A stretch of 64,000 bases of DNA. Origin: Piromyces finnis. Its lineage: Eukaryota > Neocallimastigomycota > Neocallimastigomycetes > Neocallimastigales > Neocallimastigaceae. The notes beneath the pieces were generated by a model. The model ran no database searches. It saw only the letters and a program-made list of their open reading frames with translations, and had not been told where the DNA came from. Numbering within the stretch: the stretch's first letter is position 1; every line of letters starts with the position of its first letter. Positions 1-14,389 of the stretch are shown here, one piece after another. Position numbers and translations under genes: made by a program. The stretch covers positions 1,108,501 through 1,172,500 of the forward strand of contig MCFH01000008.1 in NCBI GenBank assembly GCA_002104945.1, given 5' to 3'.

Positions 1-3000
1 TAAAAGTTAAAATAATAGTAACACTTTTTAAAGGATAAAGTCAAATTAATTTATTAACTACAATAATTAAATAGGTCAAAAAAAAAGAAAGAAATATAAA
101 TTATTAAATTATTATTAAATAATATCTAAAAATGTTAGTAGTTTAAAATATCATAGATTTTAATTTTTAAAAAGAATGTGTTAAACTTTTAATTTTTTTT
201 TCACACAAACTATATTTGTATAATTTAACTCTTCTAACAATTCAAAAAAAGTAATAATAATAATGATGATGATGATAATAATAATAATGAAAATTTTACT
301 AAATAATAAAGTATTCGAAGTCTTCTTAAGAATCTATTAATCTATACCAACAAAATATTATGTTAGAAATATTAATATCTATAATTCAATGGACTTAATA
401 AAAACAATTTTTTATATTCAATGAATATTTATATTACACAAAAGAAAAGGATTAAAATGATTTTCAGATTATATTATAAGATATTTATTTATTACAACAA
501 CAAGTACTTTTTTTTTGGAAAAAAAAAAAAAAGAGACATTTAATAATTTTAAAAAATATATTGCAAAAGTGGTTTGATTATATAAAATTAAATATGACTT
601 TATTATTTAAAACACTTTATATTTTAATTATTATTATATCTAAATTAAACATAAAAGTATAATACATAATTCTTATTGAAAAAAAAAAGTTAATATAAAA
701 AACCTTTTTTTTATACAGAAATTAAAAAAAAAAGAATTAAATCTTTATTTGATTTTGTAAATTAAAATTTTCATTATTGTAAAGTAAGCCATAAAAAAAA
801 TAATGATTAAACTTTTATTTATCAATTAATATAAAAATTCAAAAGAATTAACATTTCTTTTTGATTTAATATAGAATGGAGATAGTAATGCATTATTTAG
901 TTTTAATTAAATATTTTATTTAATTAAATAATTTTTTTTTCATTTTCTTACTATAAAAAAAAAGACCATTAATAGTAATAGAGAAATTTTTAATTTTTAA
1001 TTTCTAATAATATTTATTATTATAAGATTATTAGTAAAAGTATTTTTATGTTAATTTCAAATGTAATTTCTTAACGAAATTTAAATAATCTATTTTCAAT
1101 AAATTAATAAATTTATGTCAATTTCAAAATCAACTCTTTTACTAATAATTATTAGTAATAACATATAATATTTTATATTTTTTAAATTTAATATAAAATA
1201 TTTTTTGATGAATTATAATGTTTAATGAGATATTATATTACTAAATTTCCAATTTATTAGTATAAAATAAAAGTTATCATTTTTTTATAATAAAATGTTT
1301 TGATTCAAAAAAAAAAGTTAGCTTTAATTAATATACATCATTTTAAAATTTAATAAATTGATTCAAATTAAAACTCTAAATCTAAATAGGCAATATTTAT
1401 AATAATTAGTTTTAAAAATTAATATATGAAAACAAACTATAGAACAAAAAAAAAAAAGCATTAAAAAAAATAAAAAAGTATCATTATAGACTTTCAAAAA
1501 AAATATTAATTTATACTTATGCCATACTCTATTGAATTATTATATATATAATGATAAAATGGTAATTTTTTTTTTAAAATATATGAAATAATTAATTTTT
1601 CAAAATATCTATTTGAGAAAATAATAAAATTTTGGCGTGGTTAAAAAAAAAGATAGTGATGTAATTATTAATTAAAAATAATATCAAAAAGTTAAAATAT
1701 AAAATTGTAATTAATCTATTTTGAAATGAAAAAAATTAATTAAATATATTATTATTTTTATTACAACCCTTAAGTATTAATATTAATAATAACAACAATT
1801 TTTTTTTCTCTAAAATATTTCTATTTCAAAATGCAAAGTTAAAATTTTGATGTAGCCAATTTAATTTTAAAAACTTTAATTATATTAATAATTTTTCCCT
1901 TTTTTAGATCAAAAGTTTTTTATTAAAATTATTAATAATAATTAAATTAAATAATCAAAATAAGTTTTCTTTTTTTATAAATTGTGAATATTCATTCTAT
2001 TAATGAAATTAGTATTTAATCATTTAACAATATATTTCAGAGAGATATTCGTCACTTTTAATTAGATTATATATTATTATTAATATTTAATTAATATTAA
2101 TTATAAATAATGATAAATATATAAAACATAAATTTATTTTTTTTGCCATTTCGGAAATATTAATATTTATAATATATTACACTTTATACCAATTTCAGTT
2201 ATTTAAAAAATAAAAATATTTTTTAATTATACTCTAACACTAAATAAAAAATATAACAAACACAAAAATCAATGTTTAAACATAAAATGCATATTATATT
2301 TAAAAAAAAAAAAAAGTAATTTATGAATTTTTAAAAATTTTAAATTAATTAATAGATATTCTCTTTTTTAAAATTAAAGTTTTAACTTTAAATTTTTGTT
2401 TTACATGTATTAAACAACAAAATATTATTGTTATTGACATTTACAAATTTAAAAAATAGTAAATAGCCTTTGAAATTATAATCAAGGGTATGATTATTAT
2501 TAATATAACAAAATATAAATAAAGTTATAATAAGTAATAATAATAATAATAGAAAAAAAATTAAGAATCAACTTTTATTAATATATATTTCCATTTTGTT
2601 TTGTGTTACTTTATTCCCATTTTTCTTTATTTCCATTTTTCTTAATTTCCATTTACTTTATTTTATTTAGTGATATTTTAATTTCTACAATTGAAAAGCT
2701 TTAATTTTTCAATTGTTAATAAACAATATAAGAAATGGAAATTATAAAGTTTATTTTTTATTACTGTTATGAGTAAAAAAAATTAATTAGTTTTGACATT
2801 CAAAGTTTATTTCAAGGTTAAATAATACTTATTTTAATTATATAATATTAATAAACGTATCTTTTAAATTAAACTTTAACATTTTCGAAAAATATAACTT
2901 TTATTAATTCTATATTACAATATTAATATTAATAGATCTTTATACCCTTATAGAAGTTATTATCATTTTGTATTAAAATGATTTAGTTTATTATTTATAT

Positions 3001-5599
3001 ATTCATTTATTTTCTTATTCGTTTACTCATTTTCTTATTTGCTTATTCATTTATTTTTTTTAATTTATTCTCAATCATAAAATAATTAAAAATTGTATAA
3101 ACTATGACTATTTCAATTTTTTAATTATTAAAGATTATTATATTTTTTTTAATTAAATTTTATAGAATTTAACATGTTTATTTATTTTAATTTATTACCA
3201 ACAATTATAAATTTTAAACTATAAATATTATATAATAAAGGGTATTATTTAAAATCTAATATATTTCCTTATTTCCTATTCTATGATAGAATTTAGGTTA
3301 ATCAAAGAAGATATTACTATATAAATATATTTTACAATCTTAATTTTTGTTTTTGTTTTTGTTGTAACATTTTAGTTTTTAAAGTTTAGTTTAGTCGTTT
3401 TGATTAACTTTAATTAATTAGTTAAAATATTTCAATGATGTTCATTTTCTTTGTTAATGGAATTAATATTAAGTGATAATCTATCTGCTTTTTTTTTATT
3501 TTATTAAAAAATGTTTTTTTTTATTTATTATAAAAATTTATGGTAAGTACCTTTTTGACGCCATCTTTTTTTTTTCTTAACATATAAACCATATTAAAAT
3601 TTAATTAACGTAAAAATACACCTATACTCTTTATTGCTCACACTTTTCATTTTTTTTATTTTTTTTTTATAATTATGAATTTATAAATAAATTTAATTAT
3701 AAAGTTAAAAAGGTTATATTTATTTTTATAGTTTTTAAACACATCATTCATCATTATTTTGAATTTTATAAATAGTTATTGTAGTTATAGTTTTTTTTGA
3801 ATAAAATAAATGTTTAAGAATTAATTAAAAGGTTAATAAATCTTTAAATAATTTAAAGATTATAAAAAGGTTAGGATCACATAGAAATTACTTTTGATTG
3901 ATTATAAAATAAAAAAGAAAAGATATTTGTATAAAATTAATCTACATATTCTTTATTATTTAATGGATTTGATATTATAAGTTATACAAGTTTTTGTTCC
4001 ATTTTTTTTTTTAATGTATAATAATGTGGGGAAAATTTAAAAAGTTTTTAATATAAATTTATCAAATTTTTTGATGGTATTTTTTACTATTTAATTATTA
4101 TTATGGTAGTTTTAGAAGAAAACCATTAAAAACTCAATGAAATATTAAAAAAAATAAACTTTGTTTCATTTAACTTTTGTATTATTATATTGTTAATTTT
4201 TAGTCTAAAAATAAAACTTTTTTGATAATAATAAAAAAATATTATTTTTTTTTGAATTAACTCAGTGTAAAAAGATAAAATACCAAGTGTAGTAAAAATT
4301 AATAAAAAAGAAAATGATAATGGCATAAGATTTTTTTAAAAATTACTTAATGGCATAATATTAATTTTTTCTACTCATGCCATCCTATTGATATAAAAAA
4401 TGACACTAATTAAATTAATTTTTATTTTTTAATTATATAGCCATTTTTTTTTATTTTTTCACTTTCCATATTTATCTTAATTACCTGGGGATGACTAAAG
4501 AAGAATGCTTTTTTCATTGATCATGATGTGTGATATGTGACTTTTTTGTATAATTAAAAATGGATCATGTACAAATTCCTCTATATTAAATATACAATAT
4601 ATTATAATATATTCCGTAATATATAAATTACATTCATTTTGAAAATTTCCTTTATTTTAAATAAATTTTAAGAATACTTAAATTATATAAATAATATATT
4701 AGGCCATTCAATAAATAATTTATAAAGTGTAAAATACATAAAAAAGAAGGTAAAAAAAAAAAAAAGTGACGATTCTACTTTTTAGCTAAAAGTTATTTTT
4801 TATTTTTAAAATCTTTAAAAATGTCTATTTATTTTTATAATATATTAAAGTATAATTTTCAAGTAAATTATCTTCATTTTATTATATTAATATAGTTCAA
4901 ATAAAATAAAAAGAAAACAAATAAATTAAAAAATTATAATTTATTCTATATCAAAAATTTTAATTTATTTCATAATTAAATAGACTATAATTTATTTTTT
5001 TATTTTTTTATTTATATACTTCTATTTAATTTTTATTCTGAAAGTTATTTATTGAAGATTTATTTATTCATATATTAAACTTATTTACTTTTAATTATTT
5101 TAAAAATAAATTTTAATATAAACTTTATGAGAGCTTTTTTAAAATAGTATAAAAGAGAAAAGAAAGGACGCTCTATTTTTTCATTTTATAATATTCATCA
5201 ATTCAAATAAAATTCTAAAATATTTAAAAAGAATTAAACCGAAAAAAAAAAAGTCAAAAACATATTTAAAATTCTTATTGATATCTTAATTTTTTAAAAG
5301 AACATTTTAAATTCATTCGATTTTTGTAATATTTTTTTTATAAAAAAAAAAAAAAAACGATTCTTAACATACAAGCTAAAAAAGTAGACTCAAAAAAATC
5401 ATCATTTCATCTTGGAATATATCAAGAATAAATTTAAACTTTTCAATTATATATAAACTTTTATATATTCTCTAATATTAAATAATTTTGGGAAGCTGAA
5501 CTTTTTTTTTTTTTTTTGATAAAAAAACTAAATTTGTAAAAAACTCTATTTTTCTTTAAAATAAAGTATATAACCTTATTTATATATAAAGGAAAAAAA
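1..5599. other. Gene-free A+T-rich region
   Basis: I see no supported gene here on either strand. The sequence is almost entirely A and T with many short A or T homopolymers. A 66-codon minus-strand open frame at 4126-4326 is Phe/Ile-rich and looks like chance. Loosely repeated pyrimidine blocks resembling TTTCCATTTTTCTTTA occur at about 2588-2660, and a second degenerate TTCTTATTCGTTTACTCA-like series at about 2995-3060. These look like simple-sequence drift. No tRNA, rRNA or transposon signature was seen. Confidence 0.6.
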
Positions 5600-5908
5600 A
5601 TGATCGTCTCAAGTACAGAATACAACGAATACCAAAACATATATAATATTCCATCGGTTCAAAATTCATATTATTACAATATTCACAGAGGTCATGAATC
5701 CATAATATCAACATCACCAAGTAATCCAACCTATCTTTGTAATTCTCCATCTAGTATGTGTAGTTCTCCATCAAATATTCATTCTTATTCTTTAATGAGT
5801 AATGATGAATTTGAATCAATACCTCCTTTAGGTCGTAGACGTTCTTCTGCTATCTTAATACCATATCCATCAGTATTGGAAACAATAAAAGAAGTTGAAG
5901 AATTTTAA
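5600..5908 (+). CDS. Small Ser/Tyr-rich hypothetical protein
   Basis: An intronless 102-codon gene that I do not recognise. It is supported by base composition: it is clearly richer in C and G than the flanks and uses ordinary codons. The ATG follows a TATATAAAGG stretch and an A-rich leader. The protein is rich in Ser, Tyr, Asn and Pro, with repeated SPS/SPSN motifs around residues 34-55. It then has a basic RRRSS motif at about residues 79-83, which resembles a protein kinase A phosphorylation site, and ends in an acidic helix-like tail, VLETIKEVEEF. There is no signal peptide or membrane segment. The layout suggests a disordered phosphoprotein, perhaps regulatory; this is inference only. 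It stands alone, with several kilobases of gene-free DNA on both sides. Confidence 0.6.
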   Translation: MIVSSTEYNEYQNIYNIPSVQNSYYYNIHRGHESIISTSPSNPTYLCNSPSSMCSSPSNIHSYSLMSNDEFESIPPLGRRRSSAILIPYPSVLETIKEVEEF

Positions 5909-8900
5909 ACAAATGCATAAAAAATTAATTCTACCTTATTTTAATCTAACTTTTTATGTGAGATTAGAAAAATATTATACACAAATATTCCATATTATTT
6001 TAGTATATCAAAAAAAATATATATATATAATGGGGAGTTATTTATAAAGAAGATTAAATTAACCCATTTGAATTTAATCAATAATATAATACATTTTATA
6101 CCAATGAAAAATGAAACTTTAAAGTTTTTCAAGAATATACCAATGGATATGATGATATAAAAAAAAAGAATTCATGTTCATAAAAATTTATTGTATTATG
6201 ATTATATACATAAATATAAATGAATTTTAATAGTTAAAATAATAACAGTATAATTTTATATTTTTACCAAAATTTTGTAAATAGTTTTAAATTACTCTAT
6301 ACTCTCTCTGTATAAATTTTTAATATTAATATTAATATAATTTTGTATATAATTTATACAAATTTTTTTATTTTTACTCATTTATTATAAATATACCAGT
6401 ACCTATATAATAAATTAATAATAAAAAAATTTAATATAAAAAAAAACATAAAAGAATGTTGTGTTAAAAATTAAGTGTAGATTTAATTATAACTGAAAAT
6501 ACTTTAAGAAATAAAATGTTTTTTTTTTTTTTTTATTTTTTAATTATTATTAAGGAATAATATAAAGAAAGCCATAGCAATTAATATAAGATTTGATTTT
6601 TAAATTATTTAATAATTAATCTTATTTTAATTAATTTCATTTATTTCTTTAAAAAGTATATTCATATATTCATTTATTCATCATTCATTTTGTGGATATT
6701 TTTTATAAAGTGTATATTTTCGTTTTTTTTATTTTTAAATAATTAATAATTATAATAATTATTTATAATTTAAAATTTAAAATTTAATTAATGATGGTTA
6801 TTACTTTTTTATATTAAATTTTATTATTTTATTTATTAACAAAGTTTATAATTAATTTAAACATAAAAAATATAATAAGAGTTTTGATACATTAACTTTT
6901 TTTTTTAAATTAATCGTTAAATATTTAAACAAATAACAACATAAAAATACTTTGTAATAAATATATGGAACTAGTATTTATTTTTTATAATAGTTATCAA
7001 GTTCAAAGTAATGATAAATTTAATAATACTCTATAAATTATCATTCATGATTATTCAATTTTGAATATCTCAATTTATTTTCTTTTATATTAACTACAAA
7101 TTATATACTTTTATATCTTTTTTTTTATTAGAAAATAAAGTTTATTTATAATTATTAATAAATAAAAATATTAACACAATAAAAACCATTTTAATGGATA
7201 TTACTTTTATTCTTTTCCTTATACAAATGTTTTTTAATTTTATTATTGATATTATTTATTAATTATTTTTAAATATGTTGAATAATAAAAAGCATAAAAC
7301 AATTAAAATATTTATTTTAATTAACACTATATAAAAAAAAACTAAAATTCTATAAATTAATTTATTACTTTTTTTTTTTTTTTGCAAATAAAAAAAGAAA
7401 AACCAGTTTTATAAAAAAAAAAAATAAAGTTTAATAATTAAAATATAAAGATAAATCAGTATATAGATGTTTTATCATTTAACAAGTTAATTATTATTAT
7501 TATTGTTTTTTTTTTTTTTTGAAATGAATTAAAGTGTTTTATATATATACTAAAAGATATTATATTTTAAATGTGTCTTTATTTGAATTAATGGTTAATA
7601 TCAATTTTATACTATAAATAGTTAGATATTTTAATGAGATTATATATAATGGAAATATACGTTTTTTTATTAATTTATTTCGGTTTTTTTTTTCTTTTTA
7701 TTAAAATTATGTTATTTTTTGATCATTAAAATTAAATAATTATTATTATTTATTTATAGTTTTTAATTAGTTGTTATTTAAAATTTTAAGATTTTATTTA
7801 ATGGATTACTTTATTAAAGCAATATAAAAATAAAAAAGCATCAAAAATTTAATTATAAACAATTTAAATCTTAAAAAAAAAACAATATATATATATAATA
7901 TAAAAAAAAGATAAACATCTTATTTAATAACTTATTTTCATATACATTTTGTTAAAATAAAAAAAGTCAAAACAAAACAAAGAAAAAAATTTTTTATTGT
8001 TTATTAATAAAATAATAATTAAACATTAATCAATTTAAATCGTGTAAATATGCCTTTTTTTTTTTTACCATTACTATTATTATTTTGAAATGAAATTGCT
8101 ATTCTATTAAACATTTTTTAATAATACATTACCTTCAAAAGTTGGATATAATTAAAAAAATAATTCCCATTTTTTTTTTTTATTAAATATAAATATTTAT
8201 ATTTATAATAGAAAATAATGTGAAACCACAATTTTAAATATTTTAATAAATTTTTTGTACTACAAAAATTTTAATGTTTTCTATATAGGATTATATGTCA
8301 TTATTAAAAACATTTACTTGTTCAAATATATAATAACATTTTAATCAGTAAATATATATTAATAGGTAAATAATGGATATTCTAATTCTTATTGATTAAA
8401 AATATTTGTAATTAATATACTACATAATATTATAAAAAGTTATGTTATATATTTACTTTTTGATTTATAATTATTTGTATCAATCTATCAATCCAATTGT
8501 CATTTTCATTTATCTAGATTAATACTTTTAAATTTAATTTCTGTAGATTATCCTTTTTTTTTTTTAGCCTATTTATCAGAAGATTCTAAAAAAAATGGAT
8601 AAAAATAGAATTCTAAATAATTTTCTTATTATTTATTTATTTGATGATTTAATCAATGCAGTAATTTAACAAATTTTTATACCGTAAATGTTGAAAGGCG
8701 TAAAAAATAAAGCCATTTTATTATTGATGGCATTTTAACTATAACACACCACATCATAAAAAATGTGTGGTGAAATTTTAAAAAAGTTTTGATTTAGAGG
8801 TTGGTGACATATATATTTTATAGCTTTTTTTGGTGGGCCACCTTGGATCCTTTTTTTTTTTTTTTTACTTATTGTGTAATGAAATAAATTACAAGGCATA

Positions 8901-9109
8901 ATGAATCAAATGTGGAATAATTGCGGAAGAATATTTGACTATTAATAAATGTTAAAATTGAAAATTCTATTTCGCTTCAACCTAAATTAATTAAATATTA
9001 TCATTTTATTGGAAAATCCATTTTTCATATAAAAGGAGAAAAAAAATCTTTTTTTTTTTTTAATTTTATTTTAATATAATATAATTAATTAATTAATAGT
9101 TATAATAAA
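5909..9109. other. Gene-free A+T-rich region
   Basis: No gene is supported. An inverted motif CACACCACATC/AATGTGTGGTG lies at about 8744-8772, with arms of roughly 7-9 bases, and could form a small hairpin. Short pure A or T runs are frequent. Confidence 0.5.
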
Positions 9110-10908
9110 ATGTCAAAAATATTATCAAAGAGAGCTCAAAAAATTGTTTCTAAACCAAACATTTTATTGAGTGGTATTTCTAAGGTTTTATTAAATCCTT
9201 ATAGTGAAAATAATCTTAAGGGGATTATTAATTTAGGAACAGCTGAAAATAAATTGAATAATAAAGAAATTTTAGAAAAGGTAATGAAAAAAAAAAAAAA
9301 ATAACAATAATAAATGAAAATCATTCTTTTTTTTTTTATTGGAATCATAATAAGGATTATTATAACCATGTTTTTATTTATAAATAAAAATAATATTTTG
9401 ATTTTGATTTAATTATTTTTAAAATTTAAAATTTTCATTTCATTCCATTTCTTTTTCTTATTTTTAGAAAAACATTAATAATTATTTTAAAAAACCTTTT
9501 ATAATAATTTGCTTTTTGATTAATTTAATAAAGATTTTGAAATTCTAATTAGCTTTTAATTTATTAAGCTAATTTATATGTTATTTTAATATATATATTT
9601 CTTTAATTACATAATTGAAGATCAATGAAGCTCATGGAAAATGTGTTGATAAACATTTATGTTATGGTAGTTTTTCCGGTTCCGAAAAAACAAGATCAAA
9701 TATTGCAAGACTTCTTAATAGATATTTAAAACCAAGAGATGAGATTAAAGCTTCTCAAATTTTTGTTGGTAATGGTTGTGGACCAATGGTAGATATGATG
9801 GGTACTGTTCTTTGTGATGAAGGTGAAGCTTTTATTGTTCCAGAACCATACTATGGTGGTTTTAACTCTGACCTTTCAACTAGAGCTAGTATTGATGTAG
9901 TACCAGTTGGTCATCTTAAGGATGATGTTTTAGGTATCACTGAAGAAATGTTGGAAGAAGTTTATGAAAAAAATAAGGAAAAGGTTAAGGGTATTATTAT
10001 TTCAAATCCAAATAACCCATTTGGTAGAACATATACTACTGAACAATTACTTGTTTTTATTAATTTCTGTCATAAGCATAAACTTCATTTCATTTCTGAT
10101 GAAATCTACGCTCTTTCTCAATTCAGAGATTCTTTCGATGGTAAAAAAGCTAATTTCGTTTCTGTTACTTCTCTTGATCTTCCAGATCCAAGTAGAGTCC
10201 ATGTTTTATATGGTTTATCTAAAGATTTCTGCATGTAAGTCATTTTTATTATACAAAAAAAAAAAAAAAAAAAAAAAATAGCACTATTTTTTTTTTAAAT
10301 GCTATATAATATATAGTATAATAAATATAATAAATAGGATGTAATGTAATATTTTTGTTAAATGATGCTGATTAAAAATGAATTTTTATTATATATTATC
10401 TATTTTTAAATACCAATATTTAAAAATTAAAAGGAATGGTTTCCGTATTGGTGTTATTATGTCAAGATCCTTACCAATTATTGCTGCTCTTAAATCCTAC
10501 AGTATGTTCTGTTGTATTCCAGGATCATATGATACTATGCTTGAAAATTTACTCGATAATGATGAATGGATTGATTATTTTGTTTCTTTAAATCAAAAAC
10601 GTTTAGCTGAAAATTATAAGAAAATAACCAAATCTTTAAAAGAACATAATATTAAATATGTTGATGCTAATTCAGCCTATTTTATGTGGATTGATTTAAG
10701 AGAACAAATAAAAAAGGTCATTTCTAATTATGATGAATCTCCAGCTGATGCTGAAATGAAATTCTGGAACCGTTTACTTAATAATGGTGTTTATATTGCT
10801 CCAAGTGCAGCATTTTATGCTACCGAACCAGGTTTCTTCCGTATTTGTTTTGCTACTCAATGGGATATTCTTTCTGAAGCTTTAGAACGTATCTATAAAT
10901 CTATTTAA
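9110..10908 (+). CDS. ACC-synthase-like class I/II aminotransferase (PLP enzyme)
   Basis: Three exons, 9110-9280, 9621-10234 and 10434-10908, join in frame to a 419-residue protein. Both introns start GTAATG or GTAAGT and end AG. The fold-type I PLP enzyme signature is complete: NLGTAENKL near residue 41, VPEPYYGGFN near 130, NPNNPFGR at 186-193 (cofactor contact), SDEIYA at 216-221 (Asp217 and Tyr220 contact PLP), YGLSKDFCMNGFRIG with the Schiff-base Lys258, and FFRICF with the carboxylate-binding Arg398. The order and the wording NLGTAEN, DEIYA, SKD..GFRIG are closest to the 1-aminocyclopropane-1-carboxylate synthase branch. Fungal members of this branch often act as general aminotransferases, so production of ACC is not proven. 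The second splice junction restores the Met-Asn codons in the middle of the lysine motif, which confirms it. Probably cytosolic; no targeting signal is seen. Confidence 0.88.
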
Positions 10909-13900
10909 ATCCATTCAACAAAATTCTAGGAAAATATCTATAAAATCATAAATTAAATCATAAAAAATGTGGTTTTTATACCTACATATATATAAATTTT
11001 TATTACCATCATATCATTTATTTTTTATTAAATGTATAAATTAAGAACATTTAATTTTTTTTTTTTTGTCTTGGAAATACGTCATTCATTTCTATTTAAA
11101 AATATTATAAATAATTAAAAAAAAGATAAATAAAACGGAGCAATTTAAAATTAAAAAAGCAAACAAACTCTGTTAACAATATAAAAAAGTCTATGAAAAA
11201 TTAAAAAGAAAGAAAAAAAAAAAGCAAAAAAATTATTTTTTAAATAAAAAGAAAAGTAATATAAATAATTAAATAATAATATTATTATCATAGAAATAAA
11301 ATTTTCATTTTAGAATTTAAATAGCCAACAAACTATAATTATATATAAAATAAAATTTAAATAAATTATATATCTATGTAAATATATGTATTTTTTTTTT
11401 TCAAAATTTTATTGTAGGGACAGACGATGAGCTATATGGAAAAAAAAAGAAAATTAATATTTAATTTGAAATTGAAAGGTCATTATAATATCTAATTATA
11501 ATAAGATAAACATTAGAAATTGATTTTTGAGGAAATTAAAAATCCAAAAAGAAATGAAATTATGAAATTTATCATAATGAATCATCTTTTAATTTTAAAA
11601 ATTTTAAATATCCTCTTTTATTATTACTATTAATCTATTTTTTCTATATGATTAATTGATGCTAAAATGAATTCTTGAATTCTTGTATAAATTACTAAAA
11701 ATAAAATAAAATAAAAAAGATTGGTAATGAATAATAAACAGTTAAAAAGTATATAGCACATATATTTTAAAATTAAATTTACTTTTGGTGGTGGTTAAGT
11801 TCAAAAAAAATAAAATATTTAAATCCATACCTTAATGATTTATAATATTTTTATATTGAAGTTTTATGGGTAGATTTAATACTTTATAAAGTCAAATTAG
11901 ATAAAGTTGTATTGTTATTATAGATAAAAAGAAATATTAATTATGAAACGATAAGGGAAAATGTTTATAAAATAAAGAAATAAATAACAAAAATCATTAA
12001 CGATAAGTGAAAAAATGAAATACCAAAAATTTGGTTAATGTTCATATAAATATTTATAATAAAATTAAATGTCATTCTTCCACATCAACGAATAACAAAA
12101 AAGACTTTTAGAATATTTCACTTTTTTTTTTTTATTTATAATTAATTTATTATTTGTTTTATTTTTTATTTATAGTATTAATTATACTGATTAGTAATAA
12201 AATCAATTAATTAGTATTTGGTATTAATAATGAAGAAATAAAATTTTCATTTATTATTTAAAAGTAGGTGTAACTAGATTGGATATTAAAAATGTAATAC
12301 CTATACCATTAATTACAATAATTATGCATAGACTTTTTTTTTTCTTTAATTTACTATGAAATTAAAAAAAAAAAAAACACTAAATATATAAAATTAACTA
12401 AAAAATGATGCTAATTGTAGTTTTAGTTTTGAACTCAACATTTTCCCTTTTTTTAATGTTTAGTTGAAAAAAATAAAAAAGTTGACAAATAATAAAAGAT
12501 TTTATTGGTTAATTTATCCTACAAAAAGAAAATAAATAATTTTGGCTTTATAAAAACTTTTTTAATAGTTAAACTATTACATATTATTCTAATATTTCAT
12601 TTTGTTAATAAAAATATATTCGAATACATGAAAAAGTAAACATTGAAACTAAATTCATCTTTTAATCAGGCTACATTTAGTTTTATCTTCTAATTTGATA
12701 CTACATAAAGTTTTCTTTTTTTTTTTTTTTTTTTTTTTTTACTATAGGAAATAGTAAATTTTTTTTTTAATATAAAATATTTAGTTTATTAATATAAAAA
12801 AAATTTATTAAAAAAAAAAAAAAGATAAATTAAAAAAAATGGAATCGTTAAAAATTTATTGGTTGTTTTATCCTAAATTAAAAAAACTTTAAAAAGTGTG
12901 GATCATAGTTCTTAATGTGGAATAATATGAACTTGGTGAATGACATGATAAATTATATATGTAATCGATGGAACTTTATTATTTTTTTTTTTTGTATAAT
13001 AAAACTATTTAATTAATGAATTATAATAGAAAAACAATGTATGAAATGCATTTTTATTTCTATTTTAAAAATAGTAAAAAAAAAAAAATCTCAATACCAT
13101 TATAATTATTATTATTATTATTTATTATTATTATACATTATTCTTAAAGTAATTTATGAATTAATTATAAATTAAATAATTACTAGACAGATTTTTTTTT
13201 CATTTTTTCTTTTTAATTGATAATTATGATAAAAAAATGCCAATAAAAAGTATAAAGATTTAATTCCATTATAATATATACATTATATATATAATGTATA
13301 TGTATATATAATGATATTTAATAGTATTTTATATAGAGACCATTACTGATTTCAAAAGATTTTTTTTATTGGTAATTCATTTTTTTTAAAGTTTATATTT
13401 TATTAAAAATGGAGGTTTAAATTTTAATGGATTACATTCCTAGATGTCTCAACAAAAAAGTTAACTATTAATTTATAATCGATATAATATACTAATTATT
13501 TATTTAATGATATAATAATTCATTCATTTATTTATTTTAAAATATTGGCTTTTTTTTAAAAACATTCTCAAATAACCAGAAAAAATATGTATGTTTCATT
13601 ACTACCATTTATATAGTAACATTCTAGTTTAATTATGTATTATAATATTATATGCGTACTATATTTTTTATATTGTATAGATTAAAGGATTATTTGTTTA
13701 ATAATTATAAATAAAAACATGAATAGATAAAAAAAAGAGTTATATGAGTGATGATAAAAATATAACAAAATAATATAAATGCTATGAACACAGAAAAAGC
13801 TATTATAACTATAAATATGTAGACAACTATTGAAATGTTATATTATTTTATGAATTTAGGATTTAATAAATAGAATGAGCTTTAAATATTCAGCTATTAT

Positions 13901-14264
13901 ATAATAAAAGAAAAAAAAAGCTATTATAATTCTTAATATAATACAATTATGTAATAATATGTTATTCCTATACCTATTACTCTTTTGATATATGCCATAT
14001 GCCATTGACAATAATAAATGTATAATCATAACCATTTATTATTTTTTTAATTTGTTTTTTTTTTTTTTTTTCGATTAAAAATATTAAATGAATGAATTAA
14101 ATAATTTATAATTTAATATATTATATATAAATCGATAAATATATCTTTAAAATTTTAATGTTAAAAAAAAAATTAATTTAAATATAAACTACACAAAATA
14201 TTTTTTAAATTCAATAAAAAGTATTTTTCTTAATTTTCTAATACATAAAAATAATATTAAAAAA
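10909..14264. other. Gene-free A+T-rich region
   Basis: Intergenic DNA between two genes on the same strand; no coding region is supported. It contains long T runs (for example about 12719-12740) and a perfect 26-base A+T palindrome at 13276-13301. Confidence 0.5.
13276..13301. repeat. Perfect 26-bp palindrome
   Basis: The sequence reads the same on both strands around the centre CATTATATATATAATG, with five more matching base pairs on each side. It lies in intergenic DNA and could extrude as a cruciform. In DNA this A+T-rich, a palindrome of this size may still be chance. Confidence 0.6.
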
Positions 14265-14358
14265 ATGGATGGAAGCTCATATGAACAAGCTTTAATATTA
14301 GCTGCCATTGCAGGTTTCTCAACTTTTATTGGAGCTGTTTTACCTCTTTTGTAAATAT

Positions 14359-14389
<31 letters not shown>

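Noticed and set aside
4126-4326. 66-codon minus-strand frame
   Set aside because: Phe/Ile-rich, no splice partners, composition same as the flanks.
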